Below, piece after piece: positions 8,316 to 16,464 of a stretch of 64,000 nucleotides of DNA. Under the pieces are notes generated by a model that saw only the letters and a list, made by a program, of their open reading frames with translations, did no database searches and was not told the origin of the DNA. Each line of letters begins with the position of its first letter. Within the stretch, counting starts at the first letter, position 1. Source of the DNA: Alistipes sp. (GTDB lineage Bacteria > Bacteroidota > Bacteroidia > Bacteroidales > Rikenellaceae); contig JAHHQO010000004.1 in assembly GCA_020026335.1 (NCBI GenBank), positions 1 to 64,000 on the forward strand, read 5' to 3'. The position numbers were made by a program, and so were the translations under genes.

Positions 8316-9011
8316 ATGCATTCAGGTAGCCCGGAAGATGTCCGTAGGCGAAACCTCATTAAGCTTCTGTCGGAAGCATGTAATGTCTATGCTGATGAAG
8401 TTTTGAATCATCACAAGCTTTACATTCGTTTTGCAGACGACTTCATCAATCTGCACCGTTACACAAACTGTCAATGTGCCTTGGGTAAGAATATCCATTC
8501 CACGAACTGGCACATCGTAAAAGGTATCCTGACAACGAGACAGGATTTGGTTGAACGATACTTCACAGGTCAACCCGTCTCAAATGCACAACTAATTTCT
8601 ATGCTGGAAGAGTATGATACAACCTTGCTTCCCCAACAGCATCATGTCATATCTTCAGAGCAATTCATAGATGCACCTCCAACTTTGTTTTCAGGAACCG
8701 TTAGTGAAACTGAAATAGAATCCTTGTTTTCCTGCACTCTCAAAACACCATTAAAGGTTAGCAACAACAGGCAAGTTGCCATCTTCTTTGATGAACTCAG
8801 CCGTAAGAATCTAATTTGCCGTGAATGGCAGTTGGTCATAGACAGACACGGACTGCTTCTATCATCCAACGGAACGAAGCTCACATCCAATAAACTCTCC
8901 TCTGCTTTGAGTCAGTCGCAAAATAACGACATCAAGTACAGACCGAGGTTTGCAGAGATGGCTAAAGAATTGCAAAGAATATCGACAACTGACAAGAATG
9001 CAATCAAGTGA
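8316..9011 (+). CDS. conserved ICE protein of unknown function
   Basis: A 231-aa protein with no family recognised. It is mixed alpha/beta without a signal peptide or membrane segments. The C-terminal third (FFDELSRKNLICREWQLVI ... GTKLTSNKLSSAL) has the feel of a small DNA-binding or regulatory domain, but this is a guess. Start is uncertain: the ATG at 8316 lacks a clear Shine-Dalgarno site. A 10-codon ORF (MKKIYMPLSF, 8261-8293) followed by a weak 6-bp hairpin (8281-8297) lies just upstream and might act as a leader. It lies between the integrase and the HTH gene, a usual place for excision or regulation genes. Confidence 0.55.
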   Translation: MHSGSPEDVRRRNLIKLLSEACNVYADEVLNHHKLYIRFADDFINLHRYTNCQCALGKNIHSTNWHIVKGILTTRQDLVERYFTGQPVSNAQLISMLEEYDTTLLPQQHHVISSEQFIDAPPTLFSGTVSETEIESLFSCTLKTPLKVSNNRQVAIFFDELSRKNLICREWQLVIDRHGLLLSSNGTKLTSNKLSSALSQSQNNDIKYRPRFAEMAKELQRISTTDKNAIK

Positions 9012-9083
9012 AATGTCAAATTATTAAGAAACAGCTTAATACAATTCCTGTCATAAGGTAGGACTACATTTCCGTTACAATAA

Positions 9084-9136
9084 GAGGTGTACCTTTGTTC
9101 TCCGAACCGGTCAAGTTTAAGAGAGAGGTACACCTC
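9084..9136 (+). promoter_or_regulatory. promoter with 11-bp inverted repeat before the HTH gene
   Basis: The arms GAGGTGTACCT (9084-9094) and AGGTACACCTC (9126-9136) are perfect inverted copies 31 bp apart. The left arm overlaps TACCTTTG (9090-9097), an exact -7 box. The arrangement suggests an operator at the promoter of the gene at 9165, perhaps bound by its own product. Confidence 0.6.
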
Positions 9137-9164
9137 CCATTGTTTCAATATTAAAGTATTTCTT

Positions 9165-9572
9165 ATGGCAACAAATGAAGATAAACCAGATGCAACCGTA
9201 TCCAGAATGTTGGAACGGATTGACAAATTAGAAGGTACGTTGGCAACCCTCGGCAATATAGCCAATCTGTACAAACGGATAGAAAATCTTGAAGACTCTC
9301 AATTTGCGAACAAAGATGTCCTGACCTTTGATGAAGCCTGTAAATACCTCGGCGTGTCGGACAGCCTGTTGTACAAACTGACGTCTTCTAAAGCCGTACC
9401 ACATTACAAACCACGAGGAAAGATGATTTATTTCAAGAAGCTGGAATTAAACGAATGGCTTTTGCATAATCAGGTCATAACTGTAGAGCAAGCCAAACTG
9501 GAAGCAGCTTACTATACCTCCATTTTACCAATTCCAAAGAAAAAGAACTATGGAAAGCGAAATAAACAATGA
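9165..9572 (+). CDS. excisionase-like helix-turn-helix protein
   Basis: A 135-aa protein. Residues 1-50 are a coiled-coil-like helix (MLERIDKLEGTLATLGNIA). Residues 58-105 form a MerR/excisionase-type winged HTH: LTFDEACKYLGVSDSLLYKL, then PHYKPRGKMIYFKKLELNEWL, the standard layout of the helix_turn_helix_17 / Xis family. The start at 9165 is preferred over an upstream GTG at 9087, because the latter lies inside the promoter box. Its probable role is excision of the ICE or control of the primase/ATPase genes behind it. It overlaps the next gene by 23 bp, which suggests translational coupling. Confidence 0.8.
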   Translation: MATNEDKPDATVSRMLERIDKLEGTLATLGNIANLYKRIENLEDSQFANKDVLTFDEACKYLGVSDSLLYKLTSSKAVPHYKPRGKMIYFKKLELNEWLLHNQVITVEQAKLEAAYYTSILPIPKKKNYGKRNKQ

Positions 9573-10620
9573 GTTCTTGTCGCTCAATGAAGTCGATGAG
9601 ATGAACCTCTCGAAGATCTTGGATGACGCGCTAATCAAGGCGACCGACACCTATAAAACACCTCCCCAGATAATCTGGATAGATAACTCTACCATAGCTA
9701 CCTTGGGTAACTTTAGTGCTTCGACAGGAAAAGCCAAGTCTAAAAAGACATTCAATATTTCTGCTATTGTGGCTGCCGCTCTTGCCAATAGAAAAGTCTT
9801 GAATTATCGAGCCCAACTACCGGAAGGCAAACGTAAGATTTTGTATGTAGATACGGAACAAAGTCGTTTCCATTGTCACAACGTGTTGGAACGCATCTTG
9901 AAACTGGCAGGACAGCCTACCACAATGGATAACGAAAACCTTGATTTTATAGGTTTACGAGAATACTCTCCCAAAATCCGTTTGCAAGTGGTGGATTATG
10001 CCTTACGCAGAAACAAAGGTTATGGATTGGTCATTATTGATGGAATACGGGATATGATGTTGGATATAAATAACGCCTCCGAATCTGTTTGTCTGATAAA
10101 TACGTTAATGAAGTGGTCTTCCGTCTATGATATTCATATTCATTGTGTTCTGCACTTGAATAAGGGGGATGACAATGTTCGTGGTCATATTGGTACGGAA
10201 CTGAACAACAAGGCGGAAACGGTGCTTGTCATTAGCAAAGACAGTAAAGATGCCAACATCAGTGAAGTCAGAGCCTTGCAGATACGCGACAAAGACTTTA
10301 CACCATTCGCTTTCAAGATTGACGAAGAAGGACTTCCCCAAATGGTGGAAGAGTACCACTCGGAGAAATCCATCAAGTCTGTAAGCAGTATGAGCGTTGA
10401 GCAACTTTCCATTGAACAACACAAGGAAGCGTTGGGAAATGCTTTTCAAGGCAAACCTATCAAAGGTTACGAGAATGTCATCAATGCCTTGATAAGGGGA
10501 TATGCAGGCATCGGTTATATCCGCAAACGTAGTGCGGCGACTAAAATACTCGCATTCCTGCTGTCTGATGTAAAACTGGTTACAAAACAGGATAAGGTAT
10601 ATTATTATGGAGAGAGCTAA
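9550..10620 (+). CDS. RepA-like AAA ATPase
   Basis: A 356-aa P-loop ATPase of the RepA/AAA_25 type found next to primases on Bacteroides ICEs. The phosphate-binding loop is the unusual ASTGKAKSKKTF (about residues 58-69). Walker B is GLVIIDGIRDMM (about 158-169). A sensor-like LHLNKGDDNVRGHIGTEL follows (about 199-216). It probably acts as a hexameric helicase or loader during replication of the excised element. No signal peptide. The C-terminal 70 residues resemble a winged helix. It is followed directly by a possible origin-like inverted repeat and the primase. Confidence 0.78.
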   Translation: MESEINNEFLSLNEVDEMNLSKILDDALIKATDTYKTPPQIIWIDNSTIATLGNFSASTGKAKSKKTFNISAIVAAALANRKVLNYRAQLPEGKRKILYVDTEQSRFHCHNVLERILKLAGQPTTMDNENLDFIGLREYSPKIRLQVVDYALRRNKGYGLVIIDGIRDMMLDINNASESVCLINTLMKWSSVYDIHIHCVLHLNKGDDNVRGHIGTELNNKAETVLVISKDSKDANISEVRALQIRDKDFTPFAFKIDEEGLPQMVEEYHSEKSIKSVSSMSVEQLSIEQHKEALGNAFQGKPIKGYENVINALIRGYAGIGYIRKRSAATKILAFLLSDVKLVTKQDKVYYYGES

Positions 10621-10661
10621 ACAGAAATTTTCTGATGGTGGCTGGTAAAAAGTGTCCACCC

Positions 10662-10713
10662 AAACACTCCACTTTGCTCCGTCTATATATAATATATAAA
10701 GCGCGGAGTGTTT
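10662..10713. repeat. inverted repeat around an AT-rich core
   Basis: AAACACTCC (10662-10670) and GGAGTGTTT (10705-10713) are perfect inverted arms. An inner pair CTCCG/CGGAG and a core of alternating T and A lie between them. Position between a RepA-like ATPase and a primase makes a replication origin or a promoter-operator the best guesses. A terminator is less likely because there is no long T tract. Confidence 0.5.
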
Positions 10714-10734
10714 AATCAAGTAAACCGAAATACA

Positions 10735-10902
10735 ATGAATATCAAAGAAGCAAAACAAATACGTCTTGTGGAATATCTGCGGATAGCCGGATACCACCCT
10801 GTCAATGTCAGAGGGAACCAGTATTGGTATCTCTCGCCACTAAGAGAGGAACGCTCCCCATCTTTCAAAATCAATGACAATTTGAACGAATGGTACGACT
10901 TC
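10735..10902 (+). CDS. CHC2/toprim-type DNA primase, 5' exon
   Basis: Codons 1-56 of a primase-like protein that continues at 13390. It starts MNIKEAKQIRLVEYL and holds the CHC2-like core YWYLSPLREERSPSFKI ... NEWYDF, although the zinc-binding cysteines of classical primases are missing. Ends at WYDF, where the group II intron starts. Without splicing, translation stops at 10915-10917. The joined exons give 293 aa and restore WYDF-SAGGDIIEFGKY, the order expected for the family. Likely role: primer synthesis on the ICE strand after transfer, together with the upstream ATPase. Confidence 0.82.
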
Positions 10903-11462
10903 GATGCGCCCATATAGGCTACACAATAAATATCTCTTTGGCAAGAGATTAGGTTAGAGTTCAAATAGGCCTATCCTCAACGACTTAGCTGGAGGGGAAA
11001 CCCAAAGGTGACAGAAGCATGTCAGTAAAGCCATTAGTCAGCCAATTACCACGCTGCGACTGTATGGCAAGAGGAAAAGACAGACACAAGGATGAAGCCT
11101 GATTGGTTGAACGATAGTTCTGCGGCACCTGTACCGGCCCCGACGTAAGGTAATTGAAATGTCGGGCAGAAGCACCCTATGTAAACCGAAATTACAACAG
11201 GGCAAGAACTGGCTTCTGAGCAACCGCAATAAGCGGATACAGAACGTAAGTCGCATCCGACAGTCAGTCGCGCCAAATAGTTATTGTGAAAGCAAATGGG
11301 GATTCCCTAAATCAGAATGCTGAAAAGCTATGAGCATAGGCTCTGAATATCTGACATGGGAACGGAGCTTCCGTAGTAGTCCGAGCAAGGGAAAGCCTTG
11401 TACATGGCGAAGGGAAGCAGTTAGATAACTTAATACAAACAACGGAAAATGTGTGAGACATT

Positions 11463-13271
11463 ATGAGAAGTCCAGAGCAAGTATTAAAAGCTTTAAACAA
11501 GCATGGCAAAGTTTCGGATTACAAGTTCAAAAGATTGTATCGCATTTTGTTCAACGAGGAAATGTTCTATATGGCTTACCAACGCATCTATGCAAAGCCG
11601 GGAAATATGACACCCGGCTCTGACGGTAAGACAATAGACCAAATGAGCCCTCAAAGAATAAGCCGCATCATCGCATCCCTAAAGGATGAATCTTACAAAC
11701 CGAATCCGGCAAGGAGAAAGTATATACCCAAGAAAAACGGCAAGAAAAGACCGCTTGGCATACCCTCCTTTGAGGATAAGCTTGTGCAGGAGGTAGTACG
11801 GACAATTCTTGAAGCTATTTATGAAGAAGTGTTTGGAGATTCTTCACATGGATTCAGACCTAACAGGAGCTGCCATACCGCCTTAACCCGCATACAAAAA
11901 ACATTCAAAAGTACAAAGTGGTTCATAGAGGGAGACATCAAAGGATTCTTCGACAACATCGACCACAATGTATTGATAGGAATTCTGAGGAAAAGAATCT
12001 CTGACGAAAGATTTCTCAGACTCATCCGTAAGTTCTTGAATGCTGGTTACATTGAAAATTGGGAATACCATAACACCTTTTCGGGAACACCGCAAGGAGG
12101 TATAATAAGTCCTATATTGGCAAATATCTATCTTGACTGTTTCGATAAGTACATGGAAGAATATACCCGTAATTTCAACAAGGGAAAAGAAAGACATCTA
12201 ACAAAGGAGTATTCAAGACTCAGCGAACAGATATACAAACTGAAAGCTGAGATTGAAAGTGCGAAAGATGCCGAAAGTGCGAAACAACTTAAAGACAAAT
12301 ATGAGAAACTTAGACGTGAACGGCTAAAGGTTACATGTAGGGATTATATGGACGATACCTATAAAAGACTGAAATACACGAGATACGCCGATGATTTTTT
12401 AATCGGTGTTATTGGTAGCAAGGCGGACTGTATCAAAATCAAGTCTGACATAACTCAATATATGCAAGAATGTCTGCATTTGGAAATGTCGCAAGAAAAG
12501 ACTTTGATAACAAACGCTCAAAAGCCTGCAAAATTTCTCGGATATGAAGTCTTAGTCCGTAAAACTGACGTAACCAAACGTAACAAGTTCAATGTACCAG
12601 TCCGAAGTTTCAATGGTACAGTTGTCCTCAAGGTAGCCACAGAAACTGTAAAAAACAGATTGGAACACTATGAAGCCATTAAATATAAGATGGAAAACGG
12701 GGTTCAAACGTGGTTTCCTAAATTGAGGGGCAAACTGATGAAAAAGAAAATAGAAGACATAGTAGCACGGTACAACTCTGAAATCAGAGGATTCTACAAC
12801 TATTACAGTATAGCCAATAACGTCTCGTATGCAGCTTCTAAATTTGGCTACATTATGGAATACAGTATGTATCATACCATTGCAGCAAAAACAAACAGTT
12901 CAATCAGTAAGGTCATTGACAAATACAAAAAAGGAAATGACATCATTGTTCCGTATCACGATGCAAAAGGTAAACTACATTACAGAGTATTCTACAATGA
13001 AGGTTTCAAACGCAAACTGCCATCGTCTTTCGCAGATGTGGACAATATCCCATATATAATCACAGTACCACAACCAACGCTGGTTGAAAGGTTAAAATCC
13101 GAGGTGTGTGAGTTGTGTGGGAAAGTCGGTCCTGTTGTAATGCATCATGCAAGAAATCTGAATCATCTGAAAGGAGATACGGAATGGGAAAAACTGATGC
13201 TCGCAAAACATCGAAAGACTTTGGTCGTATGCACAAGTTGTAATGCAAAAATACAGAGCCATGCAGGATAA
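11463..13271 (+). CDS. group II intron-encoded reverse transcriptase/maturase with HNH endonuclease
   Basis: A 602-aa multifunctional protein. The reverse transcriptase fingers and palm span about residues 40-380, with GDIKGFFDNIDH (about 157), GTPQGGIISP (208-217) and the catalytic RYADD (307-311). Domain X (maturase) follows, about 420-520, with RGFYNYYSIANN. The C-terminal HNH endonuclease has CELCG, HHARNL, HRKTLVVC and CTSC (about 555-600). It promotes splicing of its intron and its mobility by target-primed reverse transcription. All key motifs look intact, so the intron is probably still active. No frameshifts seen. Confidence 0.95.
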   Translation: MRSPEQVLKALNKHGKVSDYKFKRLYRILFNEEMFYMAYQRIYAKPGNMTPGSDGKTIDQMSPQRISRIIASLKDESYKPNPARRKYIPKKNGKKRPLGIPSFEDKLVQEVVRTILEAIYEEVFGDSSHGFRPNRSCHTALTRIQKTFKSTKWFIEGDIKGFFDNIDHNVLIGILRKRISDERFLRLIRKFLNAGYIENWEYHNTFSGTPQGGIISPILANIYLDCFDKYMEEYTRNFNKGKERHLTKEYSRLSEQIYKLKAEIESAKDAESAKQLKDKYEKLRRERLKVTCRDYMDDTYKRLKYTRYADDFLIGVIGSKADCIKIKSDITQYMQECLHLEMSQEKTLITNAQKPAKFLGYEVLVRKTDVTKRNKFNVPVRSFNGTVVLKVATETVKNRLEHYEAIKYKMENGVQTWFPKLRGKLMKKKIEDIVARYNSEIRGFYNYYSIANNVSYAASKFGYIMEYSMYHTIAAKTNSSISKVIDKYKKGNDIIVPYHDAKGKLHYRVFYNEGFKRKLPSSFADVDNIPYIITVPQPTLVERLKSEVCELCGKVGPVVMHHARNLNHLKGDTEWEKLMLAKHRKTLVVCTSCNAKIQSHAG

Positions 13272-13289
13272 AGCCATGTTATCAATGGA

Positions 13290-13323
13290 GAGCCGTATGC
13301 GTGGAGACATGCAAGTACGGTTT
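13290..13323 (+). ncRNA. group II intron domain V
   Basis: A 34-nt hairpin beginning GAGCCGTATGCG and ending CAAGTACGGTTT, with a GAGA-containing loop. It matches the canonical domain V, including the AGC catalytic triad region. This is the active-site helix of the ribozyme. A domain VI-like stem with a bulged A follows (about 13326-13352). Confidence 0.9.
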
Positions 13324-13389
13324 GGGGGCAGGTATGAGGAAACCTACTGCCGAAAGGCGGCAAGGCGTCTTGTACCGAGCCTACGACTT

Positions 13390-14103
13390 TCAGCCGGTGG
13401 AGACATCATAGAATTTGGAAAATATCTCTATAAAACGAGCAATGTAAGTACGGTGTTGTTACGTATCAGCGAGAACGTCATTGGTGTATCGGGACAACAG
13501 CTGCAAAGCCGAACCTCTCGACCTTGCCCTGTCGAAGTCGAGATGGAGAATGTGGAAGTGGTAGATTTGAACCACCACGCCTTACTGTCTTATCTGCGTT
13601 CAAGAGGCATTAGTGAAGATGTCGGCAGAACCTATTGTAAGGAGATACACTATGAACTGCGTAAACGGCACTATTTTGCCATAGCCTTTGAGAACATCAA
13701 GGGCGGTTACGAAGTCCGCAATCCTTATTATAAAGGATGTATCAAAGGCAAAGACATATCCGTCGTCAGGAACAACAGAGATGTCATCCAAAAACACGTC
13801 TGTGTTTTTGAGGGGTTTGTGGATTTCCTCTCTTATCTAATGTTGTATAAAAAGGGAGATTACCACATATGTGTTGACAGCCCGACCGATTTTCTTGTGA
13901 TGAACTCCATAAGTAACTTGAAAAAGTGTCTTGTGGAACTGAAGCAATATATTTCCATCCATTGTTATCTGGATAACGACCTCGCCGGACAAAAGACTGT
14001 CGAGACCATTGCCGGACTTTACGGGGAAAAGGTAATCGACCACTCCGAAAGCTACTACAACCACAAAGACCTGAACGATTATCTGAGAGGAAAAAGGCGT
14101 TAG
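13390..14103 (+). CDS. CHC2/toprim-type DNA primase, 3' exon
   Basis: Codons 57-293 of the primase split by the intron. The exon starts SAGGDIIEFGKYLY, completing the CHC2-like core. The toprim-like half has the acidic motif VCVFEGFVDFLSYL (about residues 190-203) and CYLDNDLAGQKTVE (about 248-261), where the E and the DxD-like pair are expected to bind Mg2+. It ends YNHKDLNDYLRGKRR, typical of this family. An ORF reading in from inside the intron at 13243 is an artefact. A terminator follows within 40 bp, closing the replication operon. Confidence 0.85.
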   Translation, partial: SAGGDIIEFGKYLYKTSNVSTVLLRISENVIGVSGQQLQSRTSRPCPVEVEMENVEVVDLNHHALLSYLRSRGISEDVGRTYCKEIHYELRKRHYFAIAFENIKGGYEVRNPYYKGCIKGKDISVVRNNRDVIQKHVCVFEGFVDFLSYLMLYKKGDYHICVDSPTDFLVMNSISNLKKCLVELKQYISIHCYLDNDLAGQKTVETIAGLYGEKVIDHSESYYNHKDLNDYLRGKRR

Positions 14104-14141
14104 ACTTCACCTTCCCTCTGATAGTGTTTCACAACTCATAG

Positions 14142-14174
14142 AAGGCTCTCCCTAACAAGGAGGGCTTTCGTGTT
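14142..14174 (+). terminator. intrinsic terminator after the primase
   Basis: AAGGCTCTCC and GGAGGGCTTT pair as a 10-bp helix with two G-U wobbles around a 7-nt loop, followed by a T-containing tail (CGTGTTTT). It lies 39 bp past the primase stop. Confidence 0.65.
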
Positions 14175-14197
14175 TTAAGTTTACAGTACAGTTGTTG

Positions 14198-14215
14198 GTG
14201 TACTTTTGAGTACAC
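14198..14215. promoter_or_regulatory. palindrome GTGTACT-TTTG-AGTACAC
   Basis: A perfect 7-bp inverted repeat with a 4-nt spacer. It contains TACTTTTG (14201-14208), a match to the -7 consensus pointing to the right. No plus-strand gene follows; a transcript would run antisense into the antitoxin gene. The right half (TTTTGAGTACA, 14204-14214) recurs at 15655-15665 on the other side of the toxin-antitoxin pair. Confidence 0.4.
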
Positions 14216-14304
14216 ACCACTTATTGATGCAACCAGAATATGCAACAAGACGGCCATCCGTAGATATTCCGAATAACCATCTCATTATAAAATTACTTGT
14301 TCTT

Positions 14305-15291
14305 TCAAATCGCTTTCAATGAAAAAGCATACTTAAAATCAATGAATGCGTGAGTTTCTTGATTGTCTATCCATGCTGGTTCCTTATGGCTCTTTTTTGA
14401 AATAGAAACTGAATTGTCGTTCTTGAACGTATCATAAACCTTTTCAAGTATTGATAACTGTTCGTTTGAAAAACTTGAAATGTCGCATGGCATATTCGAC
14501 ACAAGTTTGTTGCCTACATTTCCGTTCTTGCCTTCCACCTCAATCTGGTCAATGTCATCAATCAAACTATACACCTTGTCCCATCTGTTGGGCACCGGGC
14601 CGTATTGAATGGCTTTGAACGACAATCCTGTAATGGCTTGTCCGTTTTCCCGATAAGACAAGAAATCAGTATAAAACAAAATCTTGTTCATTTGGGTAAC
14701 AAACACACCATTGAATTTTTCAATGAAGAACAACAGAACGTTCTTCAACTTGCTTATGGATAACATGGCATAGCCATTGTATCGGCTTCGTATATTGTCA
14801 CCAAAAACAAGTTTGTGTATCAAACCGTCCATAGATGACTGGTCTTCGCACTCTTCCAAACGTGTTTTGATCTTCGTGTATTCATCGTCAGACAATACAT
14901 TTTTGGCCGCTTCCACAAATGTCTCAAATGTCTTTGGGGACTGGATAGCCTTCAATACTCGTCCGTTGGCCACATTGGGAATTTCCCCATTTTCGTACAA
15001 ACGGTACTGGTTATCACCAAAACCTAAAATCCTTGACATCTTCAATGCCGACAACATATAACGGCTGCGTATTTCCTTTATCTCATCGGGATAAGGGATG
15101 CCATGGGCAGTACGATAACTGTTATATATCTGCGAAGTATTGAACGTATCCACTTGTGTGGTCGTGAATGTCTCCTGTGTATCGACACATTGATAACACA
15201 GGTGGGTGTACTCGTATTCCTCTTTTCTGAAAACAGTCTTTCGAGTCTCTGTGACAAGGACTGCTTCGCCTCCTGTAAATGGACTTTTCAT
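14305..15291 (-). CDS. HTH-Panacea (DUF4065) antitoxin
   Basis: A 328-aa antitoxin-like protein. The N-terminus (1-50) looks like a decayed MqsA/YgiT zinc module with only one CxxC left (CYQC, residues 32-35). An XRE-like HTH lies at about 70-125 (RYMLSALKMSRILGFGDNQYRLYENGE). The C-terminal half carries the Panacea/DUF4065 domain (about 178-300), with its signature NKILFYTDFLSY ... TGLSFKAIQYGPVP. Panacea domains are known to neutralise many unrelated toxins. It follows the MqsR-like toxin gene by 3 bp and is probably co-transcribed and autoregulatory. Pairing Panacea with an MqsR-type toxin is the notable point. Confidence 0.82.
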   Translation of the reverse strand: MKSPFTGGEAVLVTETRKTVFRKEEYEYTHLCYQCVDTQETFTTTQVDTFNTSQIYNSYRTAHGIPYPDEIKEIRSRYMLSALKMSRILGFGDNQYRLYENGEIPNVANGRVLKAIQSPKTFETFVEAAKNVLSDDEYTKIKTRLEECEDQSSMDGLIHKLVFGDNIRSRYNGYAMLSISKLKNVLLFFIEKFNGVFVTQMNKILFYTDFLSYRENGQAITGLSFKAIQYGPVPNRWDKVYSLIDDIDQIEVEGKNGNVGNKLVSNMPCDISSFSNEQLSILEKVYDTFKNDNSVSISKKSHKEPAWIDNQETHAFIDFKYAFSLKAI

Positions 15292-15294
15292 GAC

Positions 15295-15642
15295 TTACTT
15301 AAATTTATATGTGATACGATATTCTGCTATATGGAAAGAGATACAAATGGCACTTGAATTACTGATGCCCATTGAAATCTTGATATACACATCACGTCCG
15401 CTGACCTCTTTCCCGAATACCCACATTTCTCCTTTTTTATTCAGTGTGTCCTCGATAGGACCTTCCACGTAATCTTCGGGGTCAAGGTTCATGATGACAT
15501 CTTCCCGGTATTTAGGCGTTATCTCCAGTTCCAAAAGAGTCTGCATATTCTTGCCCCTGTCGTCACGAAAGACAATGCCGAATACCTTTACCTTTTGAAT
15601 GAATCTGGAGAGAAACAACTCAACTTCTTCCTTTGTAGCCAT
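15295..15642 (-). CDS. MqsR-like toxin (type II toxin-antitoxin)
   Basis: A 115-aa protein. The middle and C-terminus resemble E. coli MqsR, a ribosome-independent mRNA interferase of the RelE/YoeB fold: IMNLDPEDYVEGPIEDTL, then GEMWVFGKEVSGRDVYIKIS, ending AICISFHIAEYRITYKFK, where MqsR has VYLKVTVIHDVLIVSFKEK. Catalytic residues cannot be assigned with certainty. An AGGAG ribosome site stands before the ATG and a TATTTTTG -7 box is present at 15664-15671 (minus strand). It precedes the antitoxin gene in one operon; toxin-first order is normal for mqsRA. Its role is likely to keep the ICE in the population. Confidence 0.72.
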   Translation of the reverse strand: MATKEEVELFLSRFIQKVKVFGIVFRDDRGKNMQTLLELEITPKYREDVIMNLDPEDYVEGPIEDTLNKKGEMWVFGKEVSGRDVYIKISMGISNSSAICISFHIAEYRITYKFK

Positions 15643-16014
15643 AAACTCCTGTTATTTTGAGTACAAAAATAATGCTTTTATCTGAATTTGGCAAGAAAAA
15701 AACCAATAAATTCAACTTTATCGTTGAGTTAAACTGTATTGCAAGCATCGGTAAAGAGAATATCGGCCACACAAAGCTATGTATATAAACTCATCTATTC
15801 ACGAAAGATTTCGAGAAAATATATTATAGTTTCTTTTGGGGCCATTTTTAGCTTAAAACTGCGCTCAAAGTATGATATTTGAGTATGATTTTTAATTTTC
15901 ACCAAAAAATGTTTAAGATTTCACCTTTTTCCTTAGATATTTTTCAGAGTATGGAAATATTGTACTTTCTTTGCGTTCATATTTAATCATATTTTAAATT
16001 CAGACTACAAAAGC
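15643..16014. promoter_or_regulatory. divergent control region: toxin-antitoxin and tra operon
   Basis: A 372-bp AT-rich gap. On the minus strand TATTTTTG (15664-15671) is a promoter for the toxin gene, overlapping TTTTGAGTACA. Toward the tra operon, GTATGAT occurs twice (15870-15876 and 15883-15889), and AGAGTATGGAAATATTG (15946-15962) precedes a degenerate promoter-like TTTCTTTG (15965-15972). A nearly identical AGAGTATG box precedes the second ICE operon at 40785. Confidence 0.5.
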
Positions 16015-16464
16015 ATGAAAGCATACTTCATTTTCGTTGTTACACTGACCATAACATACATCGTATATTATGCGGTAATGATAACCAAAGACCTTCACGA
16101 AAACGGTGAAAAGAAGAAATCCGAGGAAGAAGAGTTTGACGTGGGCGAATTTGATGCGGAAGAAAGTGTCAGCGTGGTGGAGAACGACAAGGGGTTCAAT
16201 GTCGGGGACAACGAGTATGAGACACACTACGTTGATGGAACGCAGTATGTGTCAGACGATAAAGAACCGGAGGGCGAAAAGCACAAGCAGGATGTGGTTG
16301 AAGCATTCAACCACAGGATTGAAGAGAAAATGGAAGAGACCCATGCCACTTTCTCCAATCCTTACAATTCCGCAGAGCTATACAAATTGATGATGGGAAA
16401 AGGTCTTGGCAACTCCCCATCCAACGGAGGTGTAACCACAAAACCGGCAATAGACGAACTATGA
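16015..16464 (+). CDS. small membrane-anchored acidic protein at the head of the tra operon
   Basis: A 149-aa protein of unrecognised family. Residues 1-22 form one transmembrane helix (FIFVVTLTITYIVYYAVM). The rest is very acidic and looks disordered (EKKKSEEEEFDVGEFDAEES). It ends with a short, more ordered segment (FSNPYNSAELYKLMMGKGLG). It is the first gene of the transfer operon, in the slot where CTnDOT has TraC/TraD-like genes of unknown function. Its stop overlaps the traE start (ATGA), so the genes are coupled. It may assist assembly of the transfer channel in the inner membrane. Confidence 0.6.
   Translation: MKAYFIFVVTLTITYIVYYAVMITKDLHENGEKKKSEEEEFDVGEFDAEESVSVVENDKGFNVGDNEYETHYVDGTQYVSDDKEPEGEKHKQDVVEAFNHRIEEKMEETHATFSNPYNSAELYKLMMGKGLGNSPSNGGVTTKPAIDEL

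Larger units (their letters stand above)
10903..13389 (+). mobile_element. group II intron inserted in the primase gene
   Basis: About 2487 bp, from a 5' end resembling the GTGCGCCCA start of other bacterial group II introns (here GATGCGCCCATATAGG) to the 3' part after domain VI. It contains a 560-nt structured 5' region, a reverse transcriptase ORF in domain IV, and a clear domain V at 13290-13323. The length is a multiple of three and the exons join in frame. The exact ends are uncertain by a few bases because TACGACTT occurs at both junctions (10894-10901 and 13382-13389). It is inserted in the sense orientation, so splicing can restore the primase. Confidence 0.9.

Noticed and set aside
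9087..9164. GTG start giving a 161-aa HTH protein
   Set aside because: The start would lie in the -7 box and inverted repeat; the ATG at 9165 gives the usual family length.
13243..13389. Upstream part of the ORF that reads into the 3' primase exon
   Set aside because: This part is intron sequence (domains V and VI), open only by chance.
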